From Paenibacillus aurantius (lineage in GTDB: Bacteria; Bacillota; Bacilli; Paenibacillales; NBRC-103111), in contig NZ_CP130318.1 in the NCBI RefSeq assembly GCF_032268605.1, positions 5,555,501-5,619,500 of the forward strand: a stretch of 64,000 nucleotides of DNA. Reading direction: 5' to 3'. Made by a program: the position numbers and the translations under genes. Within the stretch, counting starts at the first letter, position 1; each line of letters begins with the position of its first letter. This document shows positions 44,674 to 54,380 of this stretch, in pieces. The notes beneath the pieces were generated by a model. The model was not told where the DNA came from, did no database searches, and worked only from the letters and a program-made list of their open reading frames with translations.

Positions 44674-47600
44674 TCAATTTCCCAATAAGATACTGTTGAT
44701 ATCGGTCTGCGTCAGGGCACGGCTGTACACCCGCACATCGTCAAGCGAACCGGTAAAGAGCTCGTAGACTCCCTTATGCCCGCCAAGTGTAAAGGGATCT
44801 GCACTAGTCCCGTTCAGAGAGGTACATGCTGCAATGTTCAATGTCGTTCCAGTTGCTGTGCCGCAATAACCGCTTGCAGGATACAACGTTTGAGCGGTGC
44901 CGTCGACGTAGATCTGAAGCGTCTGGGCCGTGCGGTCGACCACGGCGGCGACGTGATGCCAGTTATCGTCTCCGTATCCTCCTGCCGTTCCAACGAGTGC
45001 CGCTCCGGCTTGAGAGCCGCCAGCTCCCAGACCGAACGATACCTGGCCGCCCTCGTACCAGAGGAAATAGCCGTTGGAATTTCCCCAATTGCCCTTGGAC
45101 ACCATCCGCTTATGGGTTCCTGTCGAATCGGTTCGGAACCAAGCCGCCAAGCTGAAGCTGCGGGTTCCCATATTAAGGGCATCGGGCCTGCTCATCACGC
45201 TGTAGCTTTTAACGCCGTTAAAGCTTAACGCCTTACCGAACTTTCCTGCCGTCCAGTCTGTGTCCAAGAGGGCGGCCGCCGAACTGTTGCCGCTTGCTTC
45301 AGCCGCTGCCGGGGTGTTGCCTTCCTCAAACTTCCACTGTCCCACAAGCCCGTTAAAGCTGCTGAGCTTGGTAACCTCGGCATCGGTTAGCGCCCGGTTA
45401 TAGAGTCTTACTTCATCCAAGGAGCCGGAGAAGAATTCATTGGTGCCGTTATAGCTGCCCAGCATCAGGGAATCCCCGCTGGTCGCATTTAAAGAATTGC
45501 AGCCGGATAGATTGAGCGTTGTCCCGCTCGCCGTCCCGCAGTAACCGTTGCCGGAGGCAAGCGTTCTAGCCGTCCCGTCGATGTATAGTTTGATCGTCTG
45601 GGCAGCTCGATCTACCACCGCGGTGGCCTGGTGCCACTGCCCGTCATTAAAGCCGCCCGGGGTAGCAACGAGCACCGTATTCCCCTGCACTCCATTGGAC
45701 CCCAGGCTGAAGACTACCTTTCCGGCTTCATGCCAGAGGAAGTAACCGGCCGTGTTGCCCCAATTGCCCTTGGTAATCATACGTTGATGGATTCCCGTAG
45801 AGAGGGTCTTGAACCACAGCCCCACGCTGAAGCTGCCCGTTCCCATGTTTGCTTGACCGGCGCCGCCCATGGAGACATAGCTGTTGACCCCATTAAAGTC
45901 GAGACGGCCGCCGATTTTGCCGCCATCCCCCACCCAAGCCGCATTCGAAACGCTGGCGGGCGCGGTCCGGTTATTCGTATCATCCTCCGCAGACGTTCCC
46001 CCGCCTTCGTCCAGCTTCCAGCGCCCGGTAAGGCTCATGACATCGCTGATTTCGGATGTGCTCAGTGCTCGGCTGTACACCCGGACGTCGTCCAGCGAAC
46101 CGTTGTAATATTCGGCTCCCCCATTATAGCTGCCTATGGTGAACGGATCGTTGCTGGAGGCCACCATAAAAGGACAACCGGAAATGTCCATCGCGGTTCC
46201 GTTCACGGTTCCACAGAATCCGCTGAACTTGGTCAGGGTACGCGGGGTTCCGTCGACGTAGATCTGTACGGTTTGCGCGCGCCGGTCGACGACGGCTGCG
46301 GCATGATGCCAATTGCCGTCATTGAAGCCGCCCGGCGTCTCCACGACGGTTGCATTCGCCGCTTCGCTGTTTGCCCCGACACCCAGCGCAATCTTTCCTG
46401 CATTATTCCACATAAAATAGCCGCCGGTATTGCTGGAATGCCCTTTGGATATCATTCTCTGCCCCGAGCCCGTGGAGGTGCTTTTGAACCAGGTTGCCAA
46501 AGTAAAGCTGTTTCGGTCCTGATTCAGAATTTGGGCATTGCCCACATTCACGGAGCCGGCTCCGCTGAAGCTTAATCCTCCGCCAATCTTGCCTGTAGTC
46601 CAGGCTGCCCCGGAGAGGGAGCCGTTGTTGAAGCTGCCCGAATAATCGCTTACGGCCGTGCCGCTGCCGTTGTCCATCGTCCAATGGCCGACCAGATCGG
46701 CGGTTCCGGGAACGGTAACCAGCACTTCAGAGCTCGGTCCGGACAAATTCCCCGCTGCATCCCGGGCACGAACGACCAAATGGTAAGTACTTCCCGGGAC
46801 GAGTCCCTGGACGACCGCGCTAAGTCCGGTGGTAGCCGCCAATACCGTAGATCCGTTATCGACTTCATAACCGGTCACCCCGACATTATCGCTGGAGCTT
46901 CCCCAGCTGACGGTCACGCTGGGCCCCGCCCCGACGGCACTTACACTGACGCCGCCGGGAGCGCTCGGGGCCTGGGTGTCCGAAGGAGGCGTAACAGGCG
47001 GCAGCAGATGCCGGTAGGCCGGTTCCAGCCCCGCGTTGTTAATGATAGAGGCGGGCATCGCCGAGACCGGCAGGTTCATCACGTTGCCAAGAGCCATGTC
47101 CGACGCGGTTTGAAACTTGTAGCTGTTGTCTTGGTCGAAGAAATTGTGTCGAATGACATTGCAGCAGGGCTGACTCCAGAAATCGATCGTATTGTAATCG
47201 AGGCTGGCGGATGCATAAGCCACATTGTTCTTGACCGTAAATCCAGCCGTCCAAATGTCCAAATAAATTTGGCCGAAGTTGTTATGGTTATCGTAGAACA
47301 CGTTTCCGATTAACGTGGAATTGGGCTCCACCCCGCTGATGCCGTTCTGGGTACCGTTGGTGTCGAATCCTCCTCCGTCCCGAATATTGTTCATGTAGTC
47401 AAACACCTTGTTGTAATTGAACCGGTTTCCTGTGGTCGCGGAAGGAGGCTGATTGGAATATTGATAATTGGTCGCAATCCCCCCGCGGGGAAGGTGGGCG
47501 ATGACGTTATGCTCCACCGTTGTGTTCTGGGTAATGGCGTTCCAGATTCCGTAAGCCCCCGGGTATTCTTTTCCGATGTCATGGATGTAATTGTTTTTTA

Positions 47601-48882
47601 CCTCGTTACCGGTGACTAGTTGGGCGGCGCTTGGATAGGTGGTCACCACGTTTCCGATCTGGATCCCGTTACCCGATATATCGAGAAATTCACTTCCGAC
47701 AACGGAGTTGAACCGGCTTCCTTCGTCAAGCGTCAGACCGGCGCCCCCCAAATATTTAAAAGTAGTCCCCTCGAACAGAAGATTCTGCCCCGCATAGAAA
47801 GAGACGGCGGCAAGCTCCTGCGATTCGGGCCCCGTCGTGTTGTTATACTTGTTATAGCTTGTTTCCGGGAACCCCTGAGAGCTATTCGGCCCGAGCCAAG
47901 TTCCGTAGGCGAACGTCAGGCCTTTAAACTGAATATGGTGAATCGGAGCGGTCAGCGTGCCGTCCCCCCGCACAAGCTGCTCAAGTCTCGGGGCAATGAC
48001 CGAGGCGGTCGCAAGGTTCTGCCCGGCTCTCGGCTTGTAATAGAGCACGTGAGCTCCAGCCGCGGCCCGGTCCAGATAGAACTGCCCGCTCTGGGTCAGC
48101 GCCTTGTAGTGATTCTCGATCTGCGTGGGCAGGCTGAGGTTGCCGCCTCTCGCCGATTTGGTCAGATCGAAGCAAGGCTGTGCCATCGTGATCGTGGTGG
48201 AGCTCGCATTTCCGGTGATGGAAGCTACCGGGCACCTCGGCTCCGCCCATAACCAGTTGCCGACGCCGTCCCCGTCATGATAAACCATTTCGATATCCGC
48301 AGCGTTGGCCCATGTTTGCAGAGAGAGGTCGGTCGTCGTATAGCCGGTTGACGTCTTGGTTACCGTACCGGGAATGCCCGAATTGGTCCTGGCCCGATAA
48401 GCCCGCACCCCATCCACGTACAATTGCCTTGTCTCCAGGCTGCCCACATTAGCCTTCCAAATGTTGTTCGCGCTGTCGTGCAGGGTCCATCCGGTAATGC
48501 TCTGACCCCCGCTTAAGACGGGGACCTCTTGAGACGGCGTTCCGTAGTTATTCGCCTGGTAGATGATGTTGTGCCCGTTCTTCCCCGAATCCCCTTGGGA
48601 AGGAGAGAAGACAAGCGTTTGGGACAAGGTATAGGTACCCCCGAGCAGATTGACGATGATATCGTCGCTCATGGAGGCGCTTACCGTTCTCACCTTGGCC
48701 TGCACCCCCGTTAGCGAGCAAGGGGATGCTTGCGAGCAAGTCGAACCGCTGCCCGTAGGAGAGGCATAGTATACCGTCGGTGCAGCTTGAGCGATTTCGG
48801 GCTGTACCATTCCGAAGGAACCGATCATACCGGTAATCAGCAGAAGAGTCGCGGCAATGGACATTCGTTTCTTACCCTTCAC
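44674..48882 (-). CDS. Secreted right-handed beta-helix protein with FN3 and three LamG-like domains
   Basis: A 1402-residue exported protein, probably a polysaccharide-binding or lyase-type enzyme. After a signal peptide ending A-Q-A near residue 33 comes a parallel beta-helix region (about 35-625) with N-V-F-Y-D-N-H-N-N-F and N-N-Y-I-H-D-I-G turns, as in pectate-lyase-like folds. A fibronectin type III domain follows (about 635-725), then three LamG/concanavalin-like modules (about 731-950, 951-1176, 1177-1402), each with a W-F-K-S/W-F-R-T core and D-D-V-R-V-Y-S-R-A-L end. No S-layer or sortase anchor is seen. GTG at 48882 is preferred because AAAAGGAG lies 8 bases upstream. It ends the importer operon. 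Confidence 0.85.
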   Translation of the reverse strand: MKGKKRMSIAATLLLITGMIGSFGMVQPEIAQAAPTVYYASPTGSGSTCSQASPCSLTGVQAKVRTVSASMSDDIIVNLLGGTYTLSQTLVFSPSQGDSGKNGHNIIYQANNYGTPSQEVPVLSGGQSITGWTLHDSANNIWKANVGSLETRQLYVDGVRAYRARTNSGIPGTVTKTSTGYTTTDLSLQTWANAADIEMVYHDGDGVGNWLWAEPRCPVASITGNASSTTITMAQPCFDLTKSARGGNLSLPTQIENHYKALTQSGQFYLDRAAAGAHVLYYKPRAGQNLATASVIAPRLEQLVRGDGTLTAPIHHIQFKGLTFAYGTWLGPNSSQGFPETSYNKYNNTTGPESQELAAVSFYAGQNLLFEGTTFKYLGGAGLTLDEGSRFNSVVGSEFLDISGNGIQIGNVVTTYPSAAQLVTGNEVKNNYIHDIGKEYPGAYGIWNAITQNTTVEHNVIAHLPRGGIATNYQYSNQPPSATTGNRFNYNKVFDYMNNIRDGGGFDTNGTQNGISGVEPNSTLIGNVFYDNHNNFGQIYLDIWTAGFTVKNNVAYASASLDYNTIDFWSQPCCNVIRHNFFDQDNSYKFQTASDMALGNVMNLPVSAMPASIINNAGLEPAYRHLLPPVTPPSDTQAPSAPGGVSVSAVGAGPSVTVSWGSSSDNVGVTGYEVDNGSTVLAATTGLSAVVQGLVPGSTYHLVVRARDAAGNLSGPSSEVLVTVPGTADLVGHWTMDNGSGTAVSDYSGSFNNGSLSGAAWTTGKIGGGLSFSGAGSVNVGNAQILNQDRNSFTLATWFKSTSTGSGQRMISKGHSSNTGGYFMWNNAGKIALGVGANSEAANATVVETPGGFNDGNWHHAAAVVDRRAQTVQIYVDGTPRTLTKFSGFCGTVNGTAMDISGCPFMVASSNDPFTIGSYNGGAEYYNGSLDDVRVYSRALSTSEISDVMSLTGRWKLDEGGGTSAEDDTNNRTAPASVSNAAWVGDGGKIGGRLDFNGVNSYVSMGGAGQANMGTGSFSVGLWFKTLSTGIHQRMITKGNWGNTAGYFLWHEAGKVVFSLGSNGVQGNTVLVATPGGFNDGQWHQATAVVDRAAQTIKLYIDGTARTLASGNGYCGTASGTTLNLSGCNSLNATSGDSLMLGSYNGTNEFFSGSLDEVRLYNRALTDAEVTKLSSFNGLVGQWKFEEGNTPAAAEASGNSSAAALLDTDWTAGKFGKALSFNGVKSYSVMSRPDALNMGTRSFSLAAWFRTDSTGTHKRMVSKGNWGNSNGYFLWYEGGQVSFGLGAGGSQAGAALVGTAGGYGDDNWHHVAAVVDRTAQTLQIYVDGTAQTLYPASGYCGTATGTTLNIAACTSLNGTSADPFTLGGHKGVYELFTGSLDDVRVYSRALTQTDINSILLGN

Positions 48883-48983
48883 AACATACACTCCTTTTAT
48901 AATAGGACGTGGCCCTTCCTCTCTTCCTTCCCTCTCCCATCCGCAGCTTGAAGAATCACCCCCTTTTCACTCTTCGTTCCCTC

Positions 48984-49865
48984 TTACTCCTTGACGCTGC
49001 CCAAAACAATTCCCTTAATGAAAAACCGCTGCAAGAACGGATAAACCATCAGAATAGGCAGTGACCCAAGAAAGATTTGGGCGGCTTTGGCGGTTCGGTC
49101 TGAAATTTCCGTAAGGCTTTTATAATCCTCCGCCTTGATGTTAGTTAAATCAATGCGGATAAGAATCCCTTGAAGATAAGTCGACAAAGGATAATGATCG
49201 GGTGTCTTCATCAGAATCATTCCGTCAAACCAAGAGTTCCAATGGCCAACGATCGAGAACAACCCCAGCGTCGCGAGAGCCGGCAGCGAAAGCGGAGCAT
49301 AAATTCGCCATAGAATGGTATAATGGCTCGCCCCGTCGATCGAGGCGCATTCCTCCAGCTCTTTCGGAAGTCCGCGGAAAAAATTGACCAAGAGGATGAC
49401 GCTGTATACCGGCACCGCGCCCGGCAGGACAAGCGCCCAAATCGTGTCCATGATCCCGGTCCATTTGATCGTCATATACCAGGGCACCAGCCCCCCGTTA
49501 AAGAGCATGGTGAAGACAAAGATCCAGGCATAGGCCGTCCGGAACCGGAAAGCGCGTGTCTCTTTAGAAAGCGGATAAGCCAAAAGCAGCGTCATCAGCA
49601 TGTTCAGCGTCACACCTAAAGCCACGCGCTCCAAAGTAACGCCGATGGAACGCATAAAGGCCGGTTTCTGCATAATAAAGTTATAAGAGCTTGTATTAAA
49701 TCCTACCGGCCAGAACTTGACCATGCCCGCCGCCGCCGCACTGCTGTTACTGAATGAAACGGCAAGCACATGAACCAGGGGCAGAATGCAGCCGATCGAG
49801 ATGGTGAGGAGAAAAATAAGGTTTACAACGCTGAAAAGGCGATAACCCTTTCCATTTCCATACAT
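48984..49865 (-). CDS. Carbohydrate ABC transporter permease (LplC/YtcP type)
   Basis: Second channel subunit of an oligosaccharide importer, 293 residues with six hydrophobic segments. The binding-protein-dependent EAA loop E-C-A-S-I-D-G-A-S-H-Y lies near residue 180, followed by I-Y-A-P-L-S-L-P-A-L-A-T-L. The N-terminus and P-L-S-K-E-T-R-A match LplC-like permeases of Paenibacillus. GGGGA precedes the ATG by 8 bases. It starts 15 bases after the partner permease. No ATPase gene is in the cluster, as is usual: a shared MsmX-type ATPase would serve it. Confidence 0.92.
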   Translation of the reverse strand: MYGNGKGYRLFSVVNLIFLLTISIGCILPLVHVLAVSFSNSSAAAAGMVKFWPVGFNTSSYNFIMQKPAFMRSIGVTLERVALGVTLNMLMTLLLAYPLSKETRAFRFRTAYAWIFVFTMLFNGGLVPWYMTIKWTGIMDTIWALVLPGAVPVYSVILLVNFFRGLPKELEECASIDGASHYTILWRIYAPLSLPALATLGLFSIVGHWNSWFDGMILMKTPDHYPLSTYLQGILIRIDLTNIKAEDYKSLTEISDRTAKAAQIFLGSLPILMVYPFLQRFFIKGIVLGSVKE

Positions 49866-49880
49866 GATGCATTCCCCATT

Positions 49881-50780
49881 CTAGAAAATCCGGTAATTGG
49901 CAAAGCGGTAAGCCAGGACATAAGACAATGAAATCATGACGAAGCTCACTATCGATTTAAAAAGACCGATGGCGGTCGCCACGCTGTACTGGGCCTGCTC
50001 CAGACCCGTCCGAAAGACGAGAGTATCGATAATATCGCCGCTTTGGTAGACGGAAGGACTATATAAGTTGAATACCTGATCAAACCCCGCATTCAGCACG
50101 TTGCCCAAGCTTAGTGTCGCAAGCAGAATCACAATCGGAAGAATACCGGGAAGGGTTACATACAGCGTCTGCTTCCAGCGGTTTGCCCCGTCGATGACCG
50201 CCGCCTCGTAAAGCGACGGATTGATGCTGGTTAGCGCAGCCAGATAAACAATGGTACTGAAGCCGAACTCCTTCCAGACATCCGTGACGACAAGGGTAAG
50301 GGGGAACCAGCGATTATCTCCCAGGAAATAAATCGGTTCGAATCCGAAGAATTGGACGATTTGATTCACGATCCCGACGGAAGGGGATAAGATATCGATC
50401 AAGATGCCGCCGAGTATGATCCAGGAAAGGAAGTGAGGCAGGTAAATCAAAGTCTGCATTCCCCTTTTCAGCCAATCCTTGCGCACTTCATTCAGCAGCA
50501 GGGCGACCACGATCGGCACCAACTGTCCCGCCACGATCTTGAGCGAAGCGATATAGACGGTGTTCCATAAGACACGAAGGGAGTTAGGCATATCCCAGAC
50601 GTATTGAAAATGCTTCAGCCCTACCCAAGGATTGTCAAAAAACGGGCGGGCCGGCAGGAATTTCTGGAAAGCCATGGCTAAACCGAAGAAGGGGACGTAA
50701 CTGTAAAGAAGAATCAGCAGCAAACCCGGAAAGATCATCAGGTGCAAAGGAATCTCTCTGCGCCATGTTTTCCTGCTCAT
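49881..50780 (-). CDS. Carbohydrate ABC transporter permease (LplB type)
   Basis: First channel subunit, 299 residues. Six helices are visible, with P-G-L-L-L-I-L-L-Y-S-Y-V-P-F-F-G near residue 18 and the EAA loop Y-E-A-A-V-I-D-G-A-N-R-W near residue 206, typical of LplB/YtcP-like permeases that carry large or uronate-containing oligosaccharides. GGAGGTGCGAAGAA precedes the ATG. It follows the binding-protein gene by 82 bases and is collinear with it. Confidence 0.93.
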   Translation of the reverse strand: MSRKTWRREIPLHLMIFPGLLLILLYSYVPFFGLAMAFQKFLPARPFFDNPWVGLKHFQYVWDMPNSLRVLWNTVYIASLKIVAGQLVPIVVALLLNEVRKDWLKRGMQTLIYLPHFLSWIILGGILIDILSPSVGIVNQIVQFFGFEPIYFLGDNRWFPLTLVVTDVWKEFGFSTIVYLAALTSINPSLYEAAVIDGANRWKQTLYVTLPGILPIVILLATLSLGNVLNAGFDQVFNLYSPSVYQSGDIIDTLVFRTGLEQAQYSVATAIGLFKSIVSFVMISLSYVLAYRFANYRIF

Positions 50781-50862
50781 TTCTTCGCACCTCCTTATAG
50801 ATAGAGGTAAGAAGCCGCATCAGAAGCAGCTTCTTACCTCCCAAGTCAAGGTAACTCCTGCT

Positions 50863-52542
50863 TTATTGCTTGGTCTTCCACTCGTTAACTTCTTTGGTGA
50901 TCTGATCCCCGCCAAGCTTTTTCCAATCCTCCACGAACTTGTCGAACTCATCAATCGAAGCCGCACCCATGATGATTTTCGTAAACGTCTCCTTAAGCAG
51001 CGTATCCAGCGTGCTGCCCTTCTCCCCCATGGCTTGCGTCGGGGAGCCGAAAAATTCGCTGCGGCGGATGAGGTTGTTTTTCACGTAGTAATCAATGATT
51101 TTGAAGGAGCCGTCCAAACCGTAAATATTCTCATTGAACCATTTCTTGTTATCGCCTTTCTCATAAGCCATGATGTCGTTGTATACCCCGAGTTCCACAG
51201 GGGTCAAAGAGGAAGGGTCTTTGGCCTTAAGGGCAGCGGCTACGTGCGTGTAAACGCCCATGTTCTTGGTAATGGGTTCTCCGGCAATAATGGCATGTTT
51301 GAAGGTCTCTATGCCTTCCTGCCGCGGGTCAGGCTTCTCTTGAGAAGGCGGGCTGTTAAAGCTCTCTTCCATCCATAGGTTAAGCATTTTGACGGCCGCT
51401 TCCGGATGCTCGGCATTCTTCCGGACTACATAATATTGAGCAACCGAGAAGGGGACCTGTGCATCGCTTGGTTTGCCGTCAACAGAAGGAAGCGGATAGG
51501 CATGCCACTCCATATTGGGATCCAGATTCTTTCCGTCCTGCAGCGGCCAAGCCGGGGTCCAATAGAGACCGTAGTACATACCGATTTTGCCGCTGGTCAC
51601 CATCTCGGCGATTTTGGCTCCGTCCTTCGTGCCGAATTCCTTATCGATCTGCTTGGCTTTGTACAATTTCTGCAGTTCGCCCAAGGCCGTTTTCATTTCC
51701 GGTTGGATATTGCTGTTCACAAGCTTGCCGGAAGCATCCTTGAGCCAGACATTATAGTAAGCATGGTATCCGTTGAGAAACCCTTCGAAGCCCGGAAAGC
51801 CTCCGTTCAAATCTTTGGAAAGGGCCAGTCCGAACGTGTCGGCCTTTCCGTCTCCATCCGGGTTTTTATTGGTGAAGGCCTCGGAGATGGCCAGAACATC
51901 CGCCATCGTCTTCGGTTCCGGAAGATTCAATTTCTTGAGCCAGTCCGTTCTCACCCAGAGCATCGGCACTTCATCGATATCGGAACCGATCCGCGGGATA
52001 GCGAGAAGCTTTCCGCCGAATGTAGCCGATTTAAGCGCCGTTCCGCCGTCTTCGTTCATCGTTTTCTTGACGAACGGGGTGGCATATTTATCGAAAACAC
52101 TGGTCAAATCCGCGATCTGACCGGCCTCCGCCAATTGCTTTAACTGTTGAGCGTTGACCGTCACAATATCCGCCAAATCATTGCTGGCGATGGCCACGTT
52201 GAGCTTCTGGTAATATTGATCGATAGGACCCTGCAATGTCCACAAATACTTGATTTTGATGCCTAGCTTTTCTTCATATTTCTTGGACCAAAGGTTGTTG
52301 TCCGAACTATCGCCCGGTGCGAACTTCGTATTATCATCATAGGGACGAATATCCGTCACCACGATCGGCGGATCGTATTTACCGGTCGGCGCCGGCTGGG
52401 CAGAAGCCGTGCCGGCCGGCGGGCTCGACGTATTCGGTTTTGCCGACGATGCGGTATCGCCCGGAGCTTTACTGCAGGCTGCGAGAACGGATGCCATCAT
52501 CATCGTCACGGCAAGCCATTTTGCAGGTTGGATCTTATTCAT
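50863..52542 (-). CDS. Extracellular carbohydrate-binding lipoprotein (LplA type)
   Basis: Receptor of the importer, 559 residues, longer than the common 420-440 and matching LplA-type proteins. The signal M-A-S-V-L-A-A-C places the lipidated Cys near residue 23. Later come I-V-T-V-N-A-Q-Q-L-K, W-V-R-T-D-W-L-K-K-L-N-L and P-D-G-D-G-K-A-D-T-F-G-L, a family signature near residue 230. GGGGGTACGTGG precedes the ATG. It heads the transport operon, with its own promoter and a cre-like site; polysaccharide fragments freed by the beta-helix protein are the likely cargo, by inference. Confidence 0.92.
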   Translation of the reverse strand: MNKIQPAKWLAVTMMMASVLAACSKAPGDTASSAKPNTSSPPAGTASAQPAPTGKYDPPIVVTDIRPYDDNTKFAPGDSSDNNLWSKKYEEKLGIKIKYLWTLQGPIDQYYQKLNVAIASNDLADIVTVNAQQLKQLAEAGQIADLTSVFDKYATPFVKKTMNEDGGTALKSATFGGKLLAIPRIGSDIDEVPMLWVRTDWLKKLNLPEPKTMADVLAISEAFTNKNPDGDGKADTFGLALSKDLNGGFPGFEGFLNGYHAYYNVWLKDASGKLVNSNIQPEMKTALGELQKLYKAKQIDKEFGTKDGAKIAEMVTSGKIGMYYGLYWTPAWPLQDGKNLDPNMEWHAYPLPSVDGKPSDAQVPFSVAQYYVVRKNAEHPEAAVKMLNLWMEESFNSPPSQEKPDPRQEGIETFKHAIIAGEPITKNMGVYTHVAAALKAKDPSSLTPVELGVYNDIMAYEKGDNKKWFNENIYGLDGSFKIIDYYVKNNLIRRSEFFGSPTQAMGEKGSTLDTLLKETFTKIIMGAASIDEFDKFVEDWKKLGGDQITKEVNEWKTKQ

Positions 52543-52594
52543 TCCACGTACCCCCTACGGTTTGTCGGGAAGCGACGTCTCTCCCCATGACTTG

Positions 52595-52623
52595 ATTATA
52601 GCGGTCCGATGAAAGCGCTATCC
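52595..52623 (-). promoter_or_regulatory. Promoter and cre-like site of the sugar importer operon
   Basis: Minus-strand TATAAT lies at 52600-52595, about 55 bases before the ATG. TGAAAGCGCTATCC at 52610-52623 matches the cre consensus at 8 of 9 fixed positions and covers the -35 zone, which itself is poor. That fits a promoter activated by the AraC-type regulator and repressed by CcpA. Confidence 0.6.
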
Positions 52624-52680
52624 ATCAGACGTTTTAAACTTTGATTGACTTATCTAAACCTTTCCCGGCCGCTAACCGTT

Positions 52681-52718
52681 AAAAAAGCCGTACGGGGCGG
52701 GAAGGCTCCGAACGGCTC
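52681..52718 (-). terminator. Intrinsic terminator after the YesN-type regulator gene
   Basis: AGCCGT (52686-52691) pairs with ACGGCT (52712-52717), followed on the minus strand by six Ts. It divides the GH2-kinase-regulator transcript from the importer transcript. Confidence 0.82.
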
Positions 52719-52739
52719 TCTCGATAAGCTTTTTGCTGG

Positions 52740-54377
52740 TTATTTGCGGACATGCTCCCGGTACTCTTGCGGGGTAAAGGCCGTCGTCTTCTTGAACAGC
52801 CGTATGAAATAGGCAGCCGATTCGAATCCGACCTTATGCGCGACATCCTGCACCTTCTCGTCCGTCTCCTTGAGCCGTCTCTTAGCTTCCGTTAACCGGG
52901 CCGACATGATCGTGTCGGTCAGTCCGTCCCCGGTGAGCTGTTTATATAAACGGGACAGATAGATGGGATTTAAGGATACGACCTCTCCCAGGCGAGTCAT
53001 GGATAAATCTCCCCCCAGATTCTGATCGATGTACTGGTGAATCTTCAGGATCAGACTGCGTCCGTGCTGGCTGGCGGCGTTTTCCTTCAGACGGATGATC
53101 TCATCCCCCATTTCCGCCATTCGTTCGATCAATCCCTCCCAATCCTCGGGTGAGTTGTGGTTCCATTGCCGAATGGAATCATACTCTCCGTAGGGAGCAA
53201 CCGAAAGGCCTTCGTTCATCGCAAAGGTCAGAATCATGGAGGTGAGCTGAAAGGATGCCACGGTACGGAAGCCGGAATCGGACGCAGCCGCCGGATGCTC
53301 CGCCATCTCCGCCAATCTGCTCCGAAACTCGGCCCGTGCCCCGCTTACCAGACAGAGCTCCAGCTGTTCGACCTGCTTCCGGATCCACTTGGTATGGTGC
53401 TCGGTCGAAGCTTTAGCAGCCGGTGAGAACTCTTCGTCGGTCAAGAGCCATTCCTGCCCCAAGCCAAAGCTTCTTCGCATGATCCTTTGCAATCGTTCCG
53501 CCCGGTCGGAAAGCTGCGGCCAAGGGAAGAACTCACTCGCTAGCGCAAAGGACAGCTTCAGTTTTAAGAGCTCCCCGCAGGTTTGCTGAATTCGTTCCGT
53601 CGCTCCATACACGAAGCGAAACAGTCTCCGGTAACTGTCCCCGTCCTGTGCGCTAGAGGCAAACGGTTGAATAAACCAGGCCAGTTTCGATTTCTCATAA
53701 GGGAAAGACAGGGACAGCACGGAGGAGGAATAATATTCGTGTGCGATGTTTTGAACCGCATAGAGAAGAAGCGCTTTGTCGGAATGGCTCTTTTCGGCCC
53801 ATTCGTCGACCTTGGCCATAATCAGCAATACAGGGAGCCGAGTGTTGAAATCCAAATGGAGCTCGGCCATCTGCTCCTGCAAGGCAACCTTTGGACTCGC
53901 CTCCCCCCTCACGAGATCGAACATGAACTCCTTCTGCATGAACGGCAGGGCGGCCTGCAGCTGCTGCCTTGCTTTCAAGAGCTCGCTTCCCGTCTCGAAT
54001 TCCTGCTCCAGCTCGGTCAAGGCCTTGCCCACGGCAGCCAATATAGCGCGATCCCCCTCCGTTTTCAGAATATAATCGAATGCCCGGTGGCGAATCGCTT
54101 CTTTCACGTAGTCAAAATCATGGTGACCGGTCAAGAACAGGATCTTGCATCGGGGCCACTCCTGAATAATGCTTTTCTGCAGCTCAAGACCATCCATGCC
54201 CGGCATACAAATGTCCGTCAAGACGATGTCAATGACCGTTCTTTGCAGCAAATCAAGCGCCTCGGCCGCGGAGTTGGCTTTATAGACCTCCAGATCCGGA
54301 AAGCCTGCCTCTTTGATCATTCCGGTGAGACCATTTACAATGAACAGCTCGTCATCGACGACGAGTAGACGACGCAT
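52740..54377 (-). CDS. Response regulator with AraC-type output (YesN family)
   Basis: Activator of the sugar-uptake genes. The 545-residue protein has a receiver domain (1-120), with Asp55 in I-V-L-T-D-I-C-M-P-G as phosphoacceptor, a long middle domain (130-430) and two C-terminal AraC helix-turn-helices (about 440-545), including H-K-V-G-F-E-S-A-A-Y-F-I-R-L-F-K-K. It starts 3 bases after the kinase stop. In Paenibacillus such pairs sit beside Lpl-type importers and respond to extracellular sugar, as here. Confidence 0.93.
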   Translation of the reverse strand: MRRLLVVDDELFIVNGLTGMIKEAGFPDLEVYKANSAAEALDLLQRTVIDIVLTDICMPGMDGLELQKSIIQEWPRCKILFLTGHHDFDYVKEAIRHRAFDYILKTEGDRAILAAVGKALTELEQEFETGSELLKARQQLQAALPFMQKEFMFDLVRGEASPKVALQEQMAELHLDFNTRLPVLLIMAKVDEWAEKSHSDKALLLYAVQNIAHEYYSSSVLSLSFPYEKSKLAWFIQPFASSAQDGDSYRRLFRFVYGATERIQQTCGELLKLKLSFALASEFFPWPQLSDRAERLQRIMRRSFGLGQEWLLTDEEFSPAAKASTEHHTKWIRKQVEQLELCLVSGARAEFRSRLAEMAEHPAAASDSGFRTVASFQLTSMILTFAMNEGLSVAPYGEYDSIRQWNHNSPEDWEGLIERMAEMGDEIIRLKENAASQHGRSLILKIHQYIDQNLGGDLSMTRLGEVVSLNPIYLSRLYKQLTGDGLTDTIMSARLTEAKRRLKETDEKVQDVAHKVGFESAAYFIRLFKKTTAFTPQEYREHVRK

Positions 54378-54380
54378 CGC

